From NCBI GenBank assembly GCA_964291365.2, contig OZ220018.1, positions 248,001 through 312,000 of the forward strand: DNA of 64,000 bases. The letters are read 5' to 3'. The translations under genes and the position numbers were made by a program. A model generated the notes under the pieces. That model saw only the letters and a list, made by a program, of their open reading frames with translations. It searched no databases and was not told where the DNA came from. This DNA is from JBDWFY01 sp964291365. Its GTDB lineage: Bacteria; Pseudomonadota; Alphaproteobacteria; Rhizobiales; Stappiaceae. Positions 40,201-50,228 of the stretch are shown here, in pieces; positions within the stretch are counted from its first letter, which is position 1, and the number at the start of each line of letters is the position of its first letter.

Positions 40201-42802
40201 AAGATATGCCAAAAACAACTCGGGCGAATCTTAGAATACAGAGTTCTGGTGGATCTTTCTTGATATCGTCCACCCAAAGGAACCGCAATACGTCACGGTC
40301 ATTCTGGGACATGGAAACCATCAAAAAAGCCTTTTCTATATCGGCTGTCAGAGCCACTTGCTGTGTCCGAAATCTCAATAGGATATTCAAAATGCTCTGA
40401 TCGAATTTCGGCCCCGTGTATAAGCACTCGTTGAGTGAGGGTCCATCGCACTTTGCTGAAGCATCATAGACGATTCTCAACTTTGTGGTCTGTTTGTCCT
40501 GCCGCATGACAGCATGGTGTGGCAGGTAGTGTACCTTGTTACTCCCTGTCCGTTCTGTTGTGTCTTCGACTTTCTGTACTATCCCTTCTTTAAGTTGATT
40601 CTGGATGATACGATCATATTCTTGGAAAACAGATGGGCTCTGTCGAAGGCGGCGGAGTAGGCCATGGAGACGTTTCAAGCTCAGCTGATAATTGTCTGGA
40701 AGTAGTGGGTGCTGATCCTTCCATGGCAAAGACACCTCGTATCGGTCCTCTTTGAAGACGATGTTTTCTCTGAACTTCTCAAACACAGACTGCTCAGGCT
40801 CTTTGATCCCCAATGACTCCAAGTCCCAAAAGGATTGCAGAGTGTTGTCCAATGTCTCCGTAAGCTCGTTAGCATCCACTCTGAGTGTATGTGTCGTGAT
40901 GAGGCTAATAGATGACTGCTCCGGCTCTGTAAAAGTTACCGGTCCAGATAATATCCACCCCAATCTGGTGTGGATTGCAATTGGGCCACTCCGACCCCGA
41001 CTCATTCTGCCGGTAGCAAATTCCCAATAGTAATCCGAGCCGATCAGCACGTCAATCTCCATTGCAGACACACCATCTGAGTAGTCAGCCAGTTCAAGTT
41101 GTGATAGGTGGTCGTATTTCTCCTTGCAAAGGGAGATTGGCTGGGCGACTAGAGGTTCACAGATAAGTGGCACAGAAAATAGCTCCAATTCCATGTCCGG
41201 CCCCTCTCGAGTTTTCAGGCCGACACGCACCATCTCACAAATCTGAGTGTTTCTCTTGTTGGAGCCAAAGGTAAGAATAGACATCTGTTGCTCCCCAGCG
41301 GGTATCAAGGCAAGTGCATCCTTGACTCGGTTGGTAACATAAGACCTCTGACTCCCAAGGTCAAGAATCGCTCGTACTCCCATATTGGACTGTGGTGAGT
41401 CTGGATTGTACACCACGGTTCGAGTGGTCTGTAGTAACACTGTCTTATTGGTGCTGGCAGAGAAACAAGTGGTAGTTGTTGGAGTTGTGAATGGGGCAGC
41501 TTCAGGATTGAGATTCGACTTTGGCGCAGCTGGGTTGATGACTGGGTCAGAAGCGTGCGTAGTACGGGACGTGGAATCCCCTTGGGGTGAGCTCGAGCAG
41601 ATAGAAAAATGGTGTCTACCACCACATTTGGAGCATCTTGACTTCGACCTGCACTCCCTACTTATGTGGCCTCTCCTCAAGCAAACAAAACAGCGACCCG
41701 ACTTCTTCAGAATCTGCTTTCGGGCGTCAATTTGTACCACTGTTCCACAGGTACCAGATGGATGAGATTGCTGACAGTAACAGCAGGACGGGTTGGAGGC
41801 CACTGAAACCAGGGCGGCAGCTGTGTGTTGGTCTCTCGTGTGCTTCTTAACTTGTGATGAGGGGTTGACGGGATCGGCCGCAGCTCTCTCTCTGGCCTTG
41901 ATTTCCCGCTCTAGTTCCTCCATCAAAGCAGTCAGCGTCCAGTCGTCTTCACTTGTCTTTCGACTGATGATCAGACGCAGCTCCTGTGGTAACTTGCTCA
42001 AGAGCACAGAGGAGAGTAGACTACCGTAAGAGTCGGAAGACACCCCTAAAGACTTGAGACTGCGTACATGAGCTTCAATGAGGTCATATAGGTGGCGAAG
42101 ACCCTTCAAATTGTGCTGTGAAGTCACTGGATCAGCATTAAGCAGGATGTCCATATGCCGGGCAATAATCTGCTGCTTGTTGCCGAATCGTTTTTTCAAG
42201 ATGGAGATAGCTTCGTGGTAATTCGTGGAAGTCAGGGTCAGCCCTGATATCGCTTCACTGGCCGTACGCTCCAGGAGGGACTTCAAATAATTGAACTTGT
42301 CGATATCAGAGAGTTCAGAATTCTTATGTATGGCCGCTTCATATGAGTCCCAGAACGTAGTCCAGGTCGTGATGTCTCCATTGAACGCTCTTAAAGTCAG
42401 TTTGGGTAGCTTCACTCGATGTCCACGCGTGCGCTCGGGGGCTTCGGCAGCGCGAGCGGTATCTCCAGTGGGCGGAGCGCCACCAGCGTGCGGAGGTGTG
42501 GTCACGCACAGTTTGTCGATCTTTACCGTCGCAGAATAAATCCCCTCTTTGAAGGAGTCTGCTTGCTTTATCTCGTCTTCAACCTTGTCCTCCTCCGTAA
42601 CTTCGAGGATCTCTTCGTCCAAGCGCTTTAGTGTGTCCAATTTCTCTTGAAGGCTTAGCTTGAGTTGCGTTAGCCTTACTAAGTCTGTAGGGCTCGCAGG
42701 ATCGGCAGCTGCCAACAGCTCGTCGACTTGGCTTAGGATTCTCGTAGCCGATGCCTTGTGTCCGGCACGAATTCGCTTCTTTTTGGCGAGTCCTTCGGCC
42801 AT
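37247..42802 (-). CDS. BEL/Pao gag-pol polyprotein (1851 aa)
   Basis: Encodes the full retrotransposition set in one frame. In order: N-terminal coiled-coil-like segment; gag-like region from WTTFWDSYEAAI (about 150-310); CCHC-type zinc knuckles (CFVCLRRGHISREC at about 370, more Cys/His pairs on both sides); aspartic protease of the DUF1758 type with ILDLGSQRSYV (about 480); reverse transcriptase with LRIVYDASAK and catalytic YVDD (about 900); RNase H/peptidase A17 region with GFCDAS and YTDSMVSLYW; HHCC zinc finger (about 1400); integrase core with Asp in GVDFAGP (about 1479), Asp in SDNGKTF (about 1543) and Glu in WWGGIFERM (about 1590); C-terminal DUF5641-like domain (FWRRWKEEYL, VGDIVVVHDD). 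Start: the frame opens earlier with GTG, but the first ATG is at 42802 (MAEGLAKKKR). No stop or frameshift seen. Confidence 0.95.
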   Translation of the reverse strand: MAEGLAKKKRIRAGHKASATRILSQVDELLAAADPASPTDLVRLTQLKLSLQEKLDTLKRLDEEILEVTEEDKVEDEIKQADSFKEGIYSATVKIDKLCVTTPPHAGGAPPTGDTARAAEAPERTRGHRVKLPKLTLRAFNGDITTWTTFWDSYEAAIHKNSELSDIDKFNYLKSLLERTASEAISGLTLTSTNYHEAISILKKRFGNKQQIIARHMDILLNADPVTSQHNLKGLRHLYDLIEAHVRSLKSLGVSSDSYGSLLSSVLLSKLPQELRLIISRKTSEDDWTLTALMEELEREIKARERAAADPVNPSSQVKKHTRDQHTAAALVSVASNPSCCYCQQSHPSGTCGTVVQIDARKQILKKSGRCFVCLRRGHISRECRSKSRCSKCGGRHHFSICSSSPQGDSTSRTTHASDPVINPAAPKSNLNPEAAPFTTPTTTTCFSASTNKTVLLQTTRTVVYNPDSPQSNMGVRAILDLGSQRSYVTNRVKDALALIPAGEQQMSILTFGSNKRNTQICEMVRVGLKTREGPDMELELFSVPLICEPLVAQPISLCKEKYDHLSQLELADYSDGVSAMEIDVLIGSDYYWEFATGRMSRGRSGPIAIHTRLGWILSGPVTFTEPEQSSISLITTHTLRVDANELTETLDNTLQSFWDLESLGIKEPEQSVFEKFRENIVFKEDRYEVSLPWKDQHPLLPDNYQLSLKRLHGLLRRLRQSPSVFQEYDRIIQNQLKEGIVQKVEDTTERTGSNKVHYLPHHAVMRQDKQTTKLRIVYDASAKCDGPSLNECLYTGPKFDQSILNILLRFRTQQVALTADIEKAFLMVSMSQNDRDVLRFLWVDDIKKDPPELCILRFARVVFGISSSPFLLNATIQHHLESHASSFPELVKRLSRSIYVDDIISGAGNEEDAYQLYAESKDLLRHGGFNLRKFITNSSRLQERIDESELKVSSDSALPNNDETYAKSTLGANQRMLPGEHKVLGVCWNVGTDQLVFNVDEIAMLAKEIEPTKRHVVAIVGKFYDPLGYLSPTVVQFKMFFQELCQAKLSWDEALTGELLDKWQFLVSGLQGGPQITIPRCFLEGVSPQVQSYCLQGFCDASQAAYAAVVYLVMETPTGRFVKFIASKTRVAPLQGLTIPRLELLSGLLLAKLITSIATALEPELELKQPTCYTDSMVSLYWIVGIDREWKQFVENRVREIRRLVPFDRWKHCSGRENPADLPSRGLPLVELSINKLWRNGPSWLSNQEECENHQGIEMPEECVLEMKGKDQKIVLSLLATEEKAGISQVMNCKDYSFIDRLFRVTAYVLRFVNRLKQSRRSLEVTTVLSAQEISHAENLWIKESQYQLMGDRNFESWKTRLGLFLDQTGLWRCGGRLSNADIPYSTKYPILLPRDHHLTALIVKKAHEVVLHNGVKETLTQIRAQYWIVKGRSLVKMIIHKCTICRRFEGKPYAAPPPPPLPKFRVTEEPPFAYTGVDFAGPLYIRSGDVTSNRKVWICLYTCCVVRAIHLDIVPDMTTSAFLRSLKRFTARRGLPRRFVSDNGKTFKAAAKLLSTIASNEEIQQYLSGAGIEWLFNVEKAPWWGGIFERMVRSTKRCLKKMIGRAQLSYDEILTAVTEVESIINSRPLSYVSTDDMEEPLTPSHFLTGRRLLSVPDRFCVDSESDEDGQVTPAQLSRRMRHLNRVLNQFWRRWKEEYLLELRDVHHCNERNSDTTPISVGDIVVVHDDKPRGFWKLARVEEVITGKDGRVRGAVVKVNSGKNSTVLRRPLQRLYPLEVSCHIDDGGPDQMQDAQRVPDNVSASPCEEVTADSHSNKLTETAVTKRPTRASALEARDRVKALAIYDNES

Positions 42803-42866
42803 CGTTTCAGTTGATCGGGTGAGCACGTGTCAATAATCAGCTACAGTATCCGATAAATCCGAGGCA

Positions 42867-42884
42867 ATCCGGCTCGAAGGACCA
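42867..42884 (-). other. primer-binding site of the BEL/Pao element
   Basis: Immediately inside the 5' LTR; minus strand TGGTCCTTCGAGCCGGAT, complementary to a tRNA 3' end of the form ...GGCTCGAAGGACCA. The tRNA species is not assigned. Confidence 0.85.
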
Positions 42885-43108
42885 TGTAAAATAGTTCAAA
42901 ATGATTACTAGTAGCTGTCTAGGAAACCTATTTCAACTGACTACGATCAAAATAGTCTTAACTAGAAATGCTCACTTTTCCATTCCTTTCATATCAGAAA
43001 CATAGTACACACACTTGGACTGCATGATATTCAGTACAAATCACGTGATTCATAACATGACCTTTGACCTATTTCACAAATTAATAATTGAAATATCTGT
43101 CCACAACA
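42885..43108 (-). repeat. 5' LTR of the BEL/Pao element
   Basis: 224 bp, starting (in this frame of reference) TGTAAAATAG and ending CCACAACA, followed by the GAGAC duplication. It should carry the element's promoter. Confidence 0.95.
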
Positions 43109-43113
43109 GAGAC

Positions 43114-43376
43114 CAAACTAACCTTTACGGTTTGATGGTGAATGTCTAAGATATCAGTTTGACAGAGCTATAATTACAGCTAGCAGTAGACCTTACCTAA
43201 TGGATACATGGTGCTATCACTGGACTGCTGATGACTCCATTCAGTTCAGTCTGTTTGAAATGCCATGGTTACAGCCGTGTGCGCATTGCGTGTTTTGGCG
43301 CTGTTGAAGACGACTGTAGAATACCATGAATTATTCAATGGTTGCTGACCAATGAGATTACAGTACTAGTACTATA
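43114..43376. repeat. right part of the foldback-ended composite repeat, copy B
   Basis: Continues the repeat interrupted by the retrotransposon (left part 36313-36905). On the other strand it reads ACTGTAATCTCATTGGTCAG, then AACACGCAATGCGCAC, matching 24400-24470 with scattered differences. Confidence 0.6.
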
Positions 43377-43468
43377 CTATATAAAAGCATTTGATCCACA
43401 CTAACAATGATGCCATGTGACAGTGATTTGTGTGTGCTTACACGATGTATTAATTTTATACATAATGT

Positions 43469-45123
43469 TCATTGTGAGTAATATCTTTCGGCAAAATAGT
43501 GTTCATTAGGTAGCAAGTCTTCTCTTTTCCGCATCTTGTATCGCTTTGCCATCCATGTTAGTATGAAGAAAATCAAGAAATTTGCAGCTAAACATACCAG
43601 TGCATACCAGAATTCACAAGTGACGATCCCTTTTCCTTTAATGGAAATGTCATACTTGAATATCAGAAATGCTGCTATGAAAAAAGGGATTGAACAGACC
43701 AAGACCAAGGTGTACTGTGCTCCAACTATAATGCCCTTCATGGAGTAAGGGGCTTGTGAACAAATGAATTCAATAGCACCTGTGAACAGAAAGATTAGGG
43801 AATGAAATGAAGATACTCAGGAATAACCAACCAGCGATCACTGAAAGCTTGGCTTAGTAGGCCACGTTTTTCATAAAATATACACTGGATGCTTACATTG
43901 TGTTCGTTGTATCGGGAAATAATGTCAAGAGCCATCAGACTAGCAACTCGCAAAGCTTGTAACACTATTCCAACTATGACTTTCCATAAACTCTTGATTT
44001 TTGAGCAGCATATACAACATTGAAACAGTGGATACAGGACACATTCCTTTAATACAATCAGTAGAGTTACACCAAGATGCACACTGTTGGTCAGACTTGT
44101 TTCAGTGTAACATTCAGCAATGACTTTTCTGGAATATAGCTCATGATCATAGTTTGCCCTACTAAATTGGTTGTTCTGTTTCTCTAGGCTGTCATACAGA
44201 AAGTTTGATGCAAAAAATACATCAGCGATCATACCCAAGATAAATATTAGTGGAAGAAGTCTCAAAAATGTTTTGACATCTTCCACCTGCTCTGTTGTGA
44301 ATGGTCCTCCATATTTACTCTTACCAAAGTCAATACGAGAAGGAAGATCATCTTCACAGTAGGTGAATGCACTTCTACATCGGGGATGCTTTGTAACAGC
44401 AGCATACTTGATGACCTTGTAAATCAGTTTAAAAGGACTTTGGGTTGCTGGCTCCTTAATCAGCCAATGATTGCAACAGATTATTAGTGTTAGTGCCAGA
44501 GTAAGACATGCACAAAGTAGTAACAGAATGTAGATCTTATTAAGACAATAGAGATTAAATTTTACAATAAATCCAGTGCTGATTAGAGAGCTCACGTACC
44601 AAACTATGAAAGATGTGATTTCTGTTGTAGAAGCATCATGGAGCTGATCTAGTCCCAGCTGAACAATACTGCCTTGAAATCCTCCCAGGCCAATACTAAC
44701 AAGCCAGAATAATACTAGTTGTACCATTTTATTATAAAGTTTCTCATTCAGTTGTCCAACAACTTCACTTACTGTTACTGCAATCATAATAAGCCACAAC
44801 ATCCAAACACTGAAACGTATCACTTTGTATCTTCCAATGAAGGCATCAGTCAACCATCCTGCTATAGCTGTGCTAATAGCAAATGGCACAAGGCAAACTT
44901 GATACTTTGTGCTACGAACTCCAATGATTGCAAAAAAGTAAAATATACTTGTCACTAGATGACTGAGTATCAGAACTAGTATAGCTCCTTTGTTCTTAAC
45001 TCTCCTTATTCGATAGTGTTTTACATTGCAGCAGATAATTTCATCCTTACTGTTGAATCCCAGGTTGTTTAAGCTTGGTAATGAAATGTTACAACTTGAT
45101 GGTATAGTATTCTCCTCTGTCAT
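43469..45123 (-). pseudogene. POT/SLC15-like pseudogene, copy 10 (single 1-bp frameshift)
   Basis: GWLTD subfamily, nearly intact. ATG at 45123 (MTEENTIPSSC), N-tail CCNVKHYRIRRVKNKG, motif A region GWLTDAFIGRYK, QLGLDQLHDAST, IKEPATQSPFKLIYK, standard block with CEDDLPSRID. At about 43795-43800 one T is missing: HFIP followed by a stop replaces HFISLIFLF. In the next frame FTGAIEFICSQ, PYSMKGIIVG and the tail MRKREDLLPNEHYFAERYYSQ are all present to the stop at 43469. If the missing base were a sequencing or assembly error, the gene would be intact, so check reads. Partner of copy 8. Confidence 0.88.
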
Positions 45124-45518
45124 TCTGAACAGGTATTGCTCATAATTGCTACTGCTGCTTATATGTATATTCCTGATCTTGTTTTTGCCTTACAGAAGTT
45201 TTGCATTTGTTATTTTGAGGTGTGTTGGTTTGCTCTTTGTTTTGTAAACAATTCTTTTATTGAACACTGTAACTTTGTTAAGTCGAGAATTTAAATTTGT
45301 GAGTTTAAAAAGTGTCACTTGTACCAATTTATATATTTCCATTTGTTTTATGCCAATGTTTTGTATGCATGGGTGTAGTTGTGATAGCAAGAATATCATT
45401 ATGAAAAACAAGTCAACTTGCTTATGCTAAGGCAAGGTAGTAGACATCCAAAAAGCTAGCTTTGCAACCTATATATTATATATGTGCTACCATGAAGTAT
45501 ATAATTGTAGTAGATATT
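45124..45518. other. intergenic, part of duplicated unit
   Basis: No gene seen; matches 31505-31897. Confidence 0.5.
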
Positions 45519-45710
45519 AATCCACATGATCCTGGAGCATATTTCCATGGAAACAGAATATTAGCTAGCCACCAGCAGTGGGTAGAATTCAATACGATAT
45601 ACTTTTGGACCCTCTAAGCATAAAATATAGCCTCCACAGACAACTTTACCCTATAAGAAATTATTGATAGAACTAATGGTATGTAAGTTGGCTTACTAGC
45701 TGTCGAATTT
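45519..45710 (-). pseudogene. decayed scrap of a POT-like copy, second occurrence
   Basis: Matches 31898-32118 (shared CCACATGATCCTGGAGCATA and CGATATACTTTTG words) and carries a further deletion. No open frame. Its presence in both units shows it predates the duplication. Confidence 0.55.
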
Positions 45711-46600
45711 GCGTAATGTTTTGGGGCCAGTGTGAGCAAGCCCCACATTTGTTCGTTCAACGGAAATTTGTCTGACCGTGTGTCTGTCTGTCAATCTGTC
45801 CACATATTCAGTGAAGATCGCCATTGTCGATAATGATTGTCATCACTTGCATGCTGTGCATATTAACGTGGCCTCATCATTCTTTCTATGACACACTGGA
45901 CAAGAAGACTGCTCAAGAGCAAGTGACACAAAGGTGATCAGTGATGCTTAGCTGGATGAAAGTTGGCAACTATTGAGCATATTAAGTGAATGAGCGTCGT
46001 CACAGCCAGATCGAGCCAAGGCTCAGTCAACAGTAACGCATACAGATAGACAGATTTGCTTGTCAGTCATATTTGCCGAGAGCAAGCAAGGTAATTTAAC
46101 TCACTTAGACAGGGTACAAGAGAAGTTGATGATACCAAACTTAGCAAGAGATGGCCGGATTGGCAGCTACAGCTTGAGCATGCACCTTGCAAGCTTTCGG
46201 TTATTAGCCATTCATTATACTGTTGTCGCAATCACGAGCAAACGCTCGCCCCCTCACAATATCTTAAATCACACTAGTATTACTGTTTGATTGTCAGTGT
46301 AGTTGTAGCTAATTCTGGTTCATCAATTAGGGTTTGCTTCACCTTTTATATAAGATTACTTATCAAAAGTGTCTTAGACTGATCTGAGTAAACTTTATTT
46401 TGGCTAAATAGTGTGTGTTTGAAGTTCATTTGCTGGTTTGCAGTATATGATGTTTATGGCAGTTGCCGTCAACATTGAAAGTTTGTCCAAATTAGCTGTT
46501 TATACATTCCATGTTGTCTTAGCATGAAGCTCAGATTCTTAAGTAACACGCATATTTCCGTCAGTAAGTGAAAAAGCTAAGGAAAACCTCTCAAATCTGT
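45711..46600. other. intergenic, part of duplicated unit
   Basis: No gene seen. The first part (GAGCAAGCCCCACATTTG, then CTGTCAATCTG) matches 32130-32650. About 46170-46600 has no counterpart in the other unit, so it is an insertion here or a deletion there. Confidence 0.45.
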
Positions 46601-47302
46601 GCTCCTTCATGACTGTGCATGGCTCTTTGTGTGTATGTGGACATTGCTCAGACAAAGAGTATATTATTGATGGTATCTATGCTATCTACACATACAATGG
46701 TAGTGGTAAGGCAACTTTTAATTCCTCAGTTCTACTCTTTGACACAAATGTCAATTTTTTTCATGCTGAGCACATTTCTCATGCTGCCCTTGCTTTGTCT
46801 GTCATTTTTATTTTCGTCCTTCCACCGCCTCTGCTTCTGCTGTTTTATCCGACCAGGTTCTTTAGAAACTTACCAAGCTGCTATGATTCAAAAGATGGGA
46901 TGTTCTAAATTTCATTATGGACATCTTTCAAGGATGGTACAAAGATGGTACTGATACTATGCAAGACTATAGATCTGTGTCTGACCTCTATTTGTTGTTG
47001 AGACTTTTGATTGGTAGTGTCTTAATTGCCGTGGTAATGAACAGCAACAGTGATAACAGTACTTCAAACTGGCAAATAATCAGGATTTTTTCATGTCTTT
47101 CTGGGAATATTTTTCCTTGTGTTGCAACCATAATAAGAAATGTTGGGATTGAATCTTTTAGTGGTTGGAGTGTTATTGTTGATTGAAATTTTTAATAATC
47201 AAAGTATATTAATTTTATCATTGGAAGTGTTGCTGGAGCGATGGCATTTGTGTTGCCTATTGTACGAAGTATACATGGATGCTTGTGTACTGGCTAATTA
47301 CG
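46600..47302 (+). pseudogene. fragment of a large multi-pass surface protein (C-terminal TM module), copy B
   Basis: Duplicate of 32660-33320. Readable across frames: CVCGHCSDKEYIIDGIYAIY, HAEHISHAALALSVIFIF, LLLFYPTRFFRNLPSCY, FIMDIFQGWYKDGTDTMQDY, RSVSDLYLLLRLLIGSVLI. The frameshifts are partly different from those in copy A, as expected for neutral decay after duplication. No start, signal peptide or ectodomain. Confidence 0.6.
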
Positions 47303-47775
47303 GTTGCTAGTGACAATTTCCGTTAATTTTTAGTGCCACAATCATGGCTTTGTATCCTATTTGTTATTATTATTCCTTAATGTGACTATTGTGTGCAGGT
47401 GTATTGTTTGCCATTTTGGCTTAAAGCATGCTTTGTGCATCTGATGTATGCAATTTGCTTGTGGATATGGTAAAGGGTCGACAAATTCTAATGTTCAGTA
47501 TTATAGCTCATGTTTGTGTACAAAATATCGCATTTTTGGGCTATCTAGGGCTATAGAAATAATACCTAAAAAGTGGTCATCTTCTTTTACCAATTTGCAT
47601 ACCTATGACAAAGGATGATATAATCAGTGCTATTTATTCTACTAATATAAAAACTCTTCTACTTGACTAAACAGGGAATGACATGACTGCTAGACCATGT
47701 CTAAGCAGTGCACGCATTAGTTTCACATACATCTATACAAATCTAACTTTACACCTACTAGCTATCGTGTGAGGT
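47303..47775. other. intergenic, part of duplicated unit
   Basis: No gene seen; matches 33340-34080 with deletions. Confidence 0.5.
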
Positions 47776-49446
47776 TTATTGAGAGTAGTATCTTTCAACA
47801 AAGAAGTGCTCATTGGGTAACAAGTCTTCCCTTTTCCGCATCTTGTACCGCTTTGCCATCCATGTTAGTATGAAGAAAATGGAGAAATTTGCAGCTAAAC
47901 ATACCAGTGCATACCAGAATTCACAGCTGATGATTCCTTGGCCCCAGATGGAGAAATGCACTTTGGTTAACGCCACAATTACTACTGTGGGAATTAAAAG
48001 GACCAAGATCAAAGTGTACTGTGCTCCAATTATCACACCCTTCATGGAGTAAGGGACCTGTGAACAAATGAACTCAATGATGCCTATAAGTATGAAGATT
48101 AGGGAAAGGTTGTGAATGTACTCTGGAACAGCCAACCATTCATGACTGAAGCTTTGGCTAAGTAGTCCTTGCTTTTCCAAAAATATACAGTGAATGGTTG
48201 CATTGAGTTCACTGTGGTCTAAGAAATTTCGTCGAGAAATGACATCAAATACCATCAGTGCTATGACTCACAATACTTGTAAGACTATTCCTAGTATAAT
48301 TTTCGATAAACTCTTGATTCTTGTAAAGGACATACGGTGGTGGCATAGTGGATACAGGAGAAATTCATTCAATACTATCAGCAGAGTTATACCAAGATAA
48401 ACACTGTGGGTTAAGCTTGTTTTAGTGTAACATTCAGCGATGATTTTTCTGGACCCTAGTTCACTGTAGAAATTTAATCCACTAAATTGGTTATATTGTC
48501 TTGCTAAATAAATATGTAAAATGCTTGATAAAATAAGTACGCTAGCAATCATACCAAAGATTGATACGAGAGGAAGAAGTCTCAAAAATGTTTTAACATC
48601 TTCCACCTGCTCTGTTGTGAATGGTCCTCCATATTTACTCTTACCAAAGTCAATACGAGAAGGAAGGTCATCTTCACAGTATGTGAATGCACTTCTACAT
48701 CGGGGATGCTTTGTAATGACAGCAAACTTGATGACTTTATAGATTAATTTGAGGGGACTTTGGGTTGCCGGCTCCTTAATCAGCTGGTGATTGCAATGAG
48801 TTATTAATATCAGTGCCAATGTGAGACTCGCACAAATCAGTAACAGAACCAAGAGTTTATTTTGTTCATTAAGACAAAAAATGTTGAATTCTACAAGAAA
48901 TCCAGTACTGATTAAAGTGCTTACATACCAAACTATGAAGGATGTGATTTCAGTTGTTGAAGCATCGTGGAGCTGGTCTAGTCCCAACTGAACAATATTG
49001 GCTTGAAATCCACCCAGGCCAATACTAACAAGACAGAATAGTACCGATCGTACAGTTTTATCATAATGGTGGTACATCTCATTCAGTTGTTCCACAACTG
49101 CACTCACTGTTACTGCAATCATAAGGATCCACATGATCCAAACACTGCAACGTATCACTTTGTATCTTCCAATGAAGGTATCAGTCAACCATCCTGCTAT
49201 GGCTGTGCTAATGCCAAATGGAATGAGCCAATAATCGTATGCTGAATGATGAGCTCCAGTGGTTGCTAGGAGGTAAAGTGTACTTGTCACTAGATAGCTG
49301 AGTATCAAAACCAAAACCGCTCCTTTACTCTTGACTCTTCTAATTCGGTAGCGTTTTATATCGCAGCAGGTACTTAGCTTATCCTTAGCCTGGTGGCTTA
49401 TACTTAGAAATGGAATTGAACTCAAAGATCGAGTGTTCTCTGTCAT
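47776..49446 (-). pseudogene. POT/SLC15-like pseudogene, copy 11 (single in-frame TGA)
   Basis: A full-length sister of copy 9 with one lesion. ATG at 49446 (MTENTRSLSSIPFL), N-tail CCDIKRYRIRRVKSKG, motif A GWLTDTFIGRYK, QLGLDQLHDAST, standard block with CEDDLPSRID. At 48268-48270 the Arg of LQVLRVIALM is TGA. The same frame continues without damage through MVFDVISRRNF, CSQVPYSMKGVIIG and MRKREDLLPNEHFFVERYYSQ (Val for Ala in the tail) to the stop at 47776. It would give a protein lacking the last third. A recent loss, a segregating allele, a read error and readthrough are all possible; the first two are most likely. Confidence 0.85.
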
Positions 49447-49949
49447 TTTGAGCTGATATTGCTCTTAATTGCTACATGTGCGATTATTTGTGTGCAGTCC
49501 TTTCAGTTGTTTTATTCCAAATCATGCGTTTGTTTTTCTGAAGGTATAGAGGTTTTCTCTTACTCTTTTTCTAAACAAATCCATCATTAGGCAGAGTATG
49601 TACGTTCTTATATTGAGGAAAGTGAATGTAAACATTTATGTGTATATATGCATGGGTGTAGTTGTGACAATAGTGAGATAAAGTCATCCTTAAAACATTT
49701 TACCAATGTTTCTTTGTTTGAAGTCATGTTTGTGATCATAGCTATGACATTGTGCCTGTGTATCTGAGTATTATGTTCCACATATCTTAGAGTGCTAGCT
49801 AGATTAAGGGATATATAGCTAATGTCTTTTTTGGGCCTCATCTGGCAAATATAGTAAAGCATATAATCCCGGTTGAAAGCAATGATATCACAGTGATTTG
49901 TGTATGCATATACATTGTATTAATTCAGCTAAAACTGGTCTAATTCTAA

Positions 49950-50228
49950 CGTAGCATCCATGTTAGTATGACTTGAAGAAAATGGAGATTTGCAGCTAAA
50001 CATACAAGTGCATACCAGAATTCACAAGTGATGAACCCCTTTTCCTTTAATGGAAATGTCATATTTGAATATCAGAAATGTTACTATGAAAAATGGGTTT
50101 GAACAGACCAAAGCCAAAGTGTACTGTGCTCCAATTACTATACCCTTCATTGAGTATGGACCTTGTGAACAAATGAACTCAATAACACCTCTAAACAGGA
50201 AGGTTAGGGAAATGAAGTTAAGATACAT
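49950..50228 (-). pseudogene. POT/SLC15-like fragment, copy 12 (C-terminal TM region only)
   Basis: Readable: LNFISLTFLFRGVIEFICSQ, PYSMKGIVIGAQYTLALV, FKYDISIKGKG, then CEFWYALVCLAANLHFLQ-like sequence in a shifted frame; the KREDLLP tail is lost. At 50228 the coding sequence stops abruptly and is joined to ATCTCTCAAATCTGTACATG, sequence that elsewhere (46590) belongs to the surface-protein fragment. Hence a large deletion fused the two. It marks the third, mostly deleted, unit of the segmental array. Confidence 0.75.

Larger units (their letters stand above)
36906..43108 (-). mobile_element. full-length BEL/Pao LTR retrotransposon
   Basis: 6203 bp bounded by two LTRs, each beginning TG and ending CA in both readings. 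The 5-bp target duplication GAGAC lies at 36901-36905 and 43109-43113. Element order on the minus strand: 5' LTR, primer-binding site, gag-pol, polypurine tract, 3' LTR. One uninterrupted gag-pol frame and LTRs that differ by a single inserted base mean insertion was recent and the element may still be competent. It is inserted into an older foldback-ended repeat (36313-36905 plus 43114-43376). It separates the two halves of the transporter segmental duplication. Confidence 0.95.

Noticed and set aside
16394..48270. TGA recoded as an amino acid or selenocysteine in the transporter genes
   Set aside because: The TGAs are at different positions, replace Arg each time, occur with other lesions in copies 4 and 8, and no SECIS-like structure was noticed. 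Decay at CpG is simpler.
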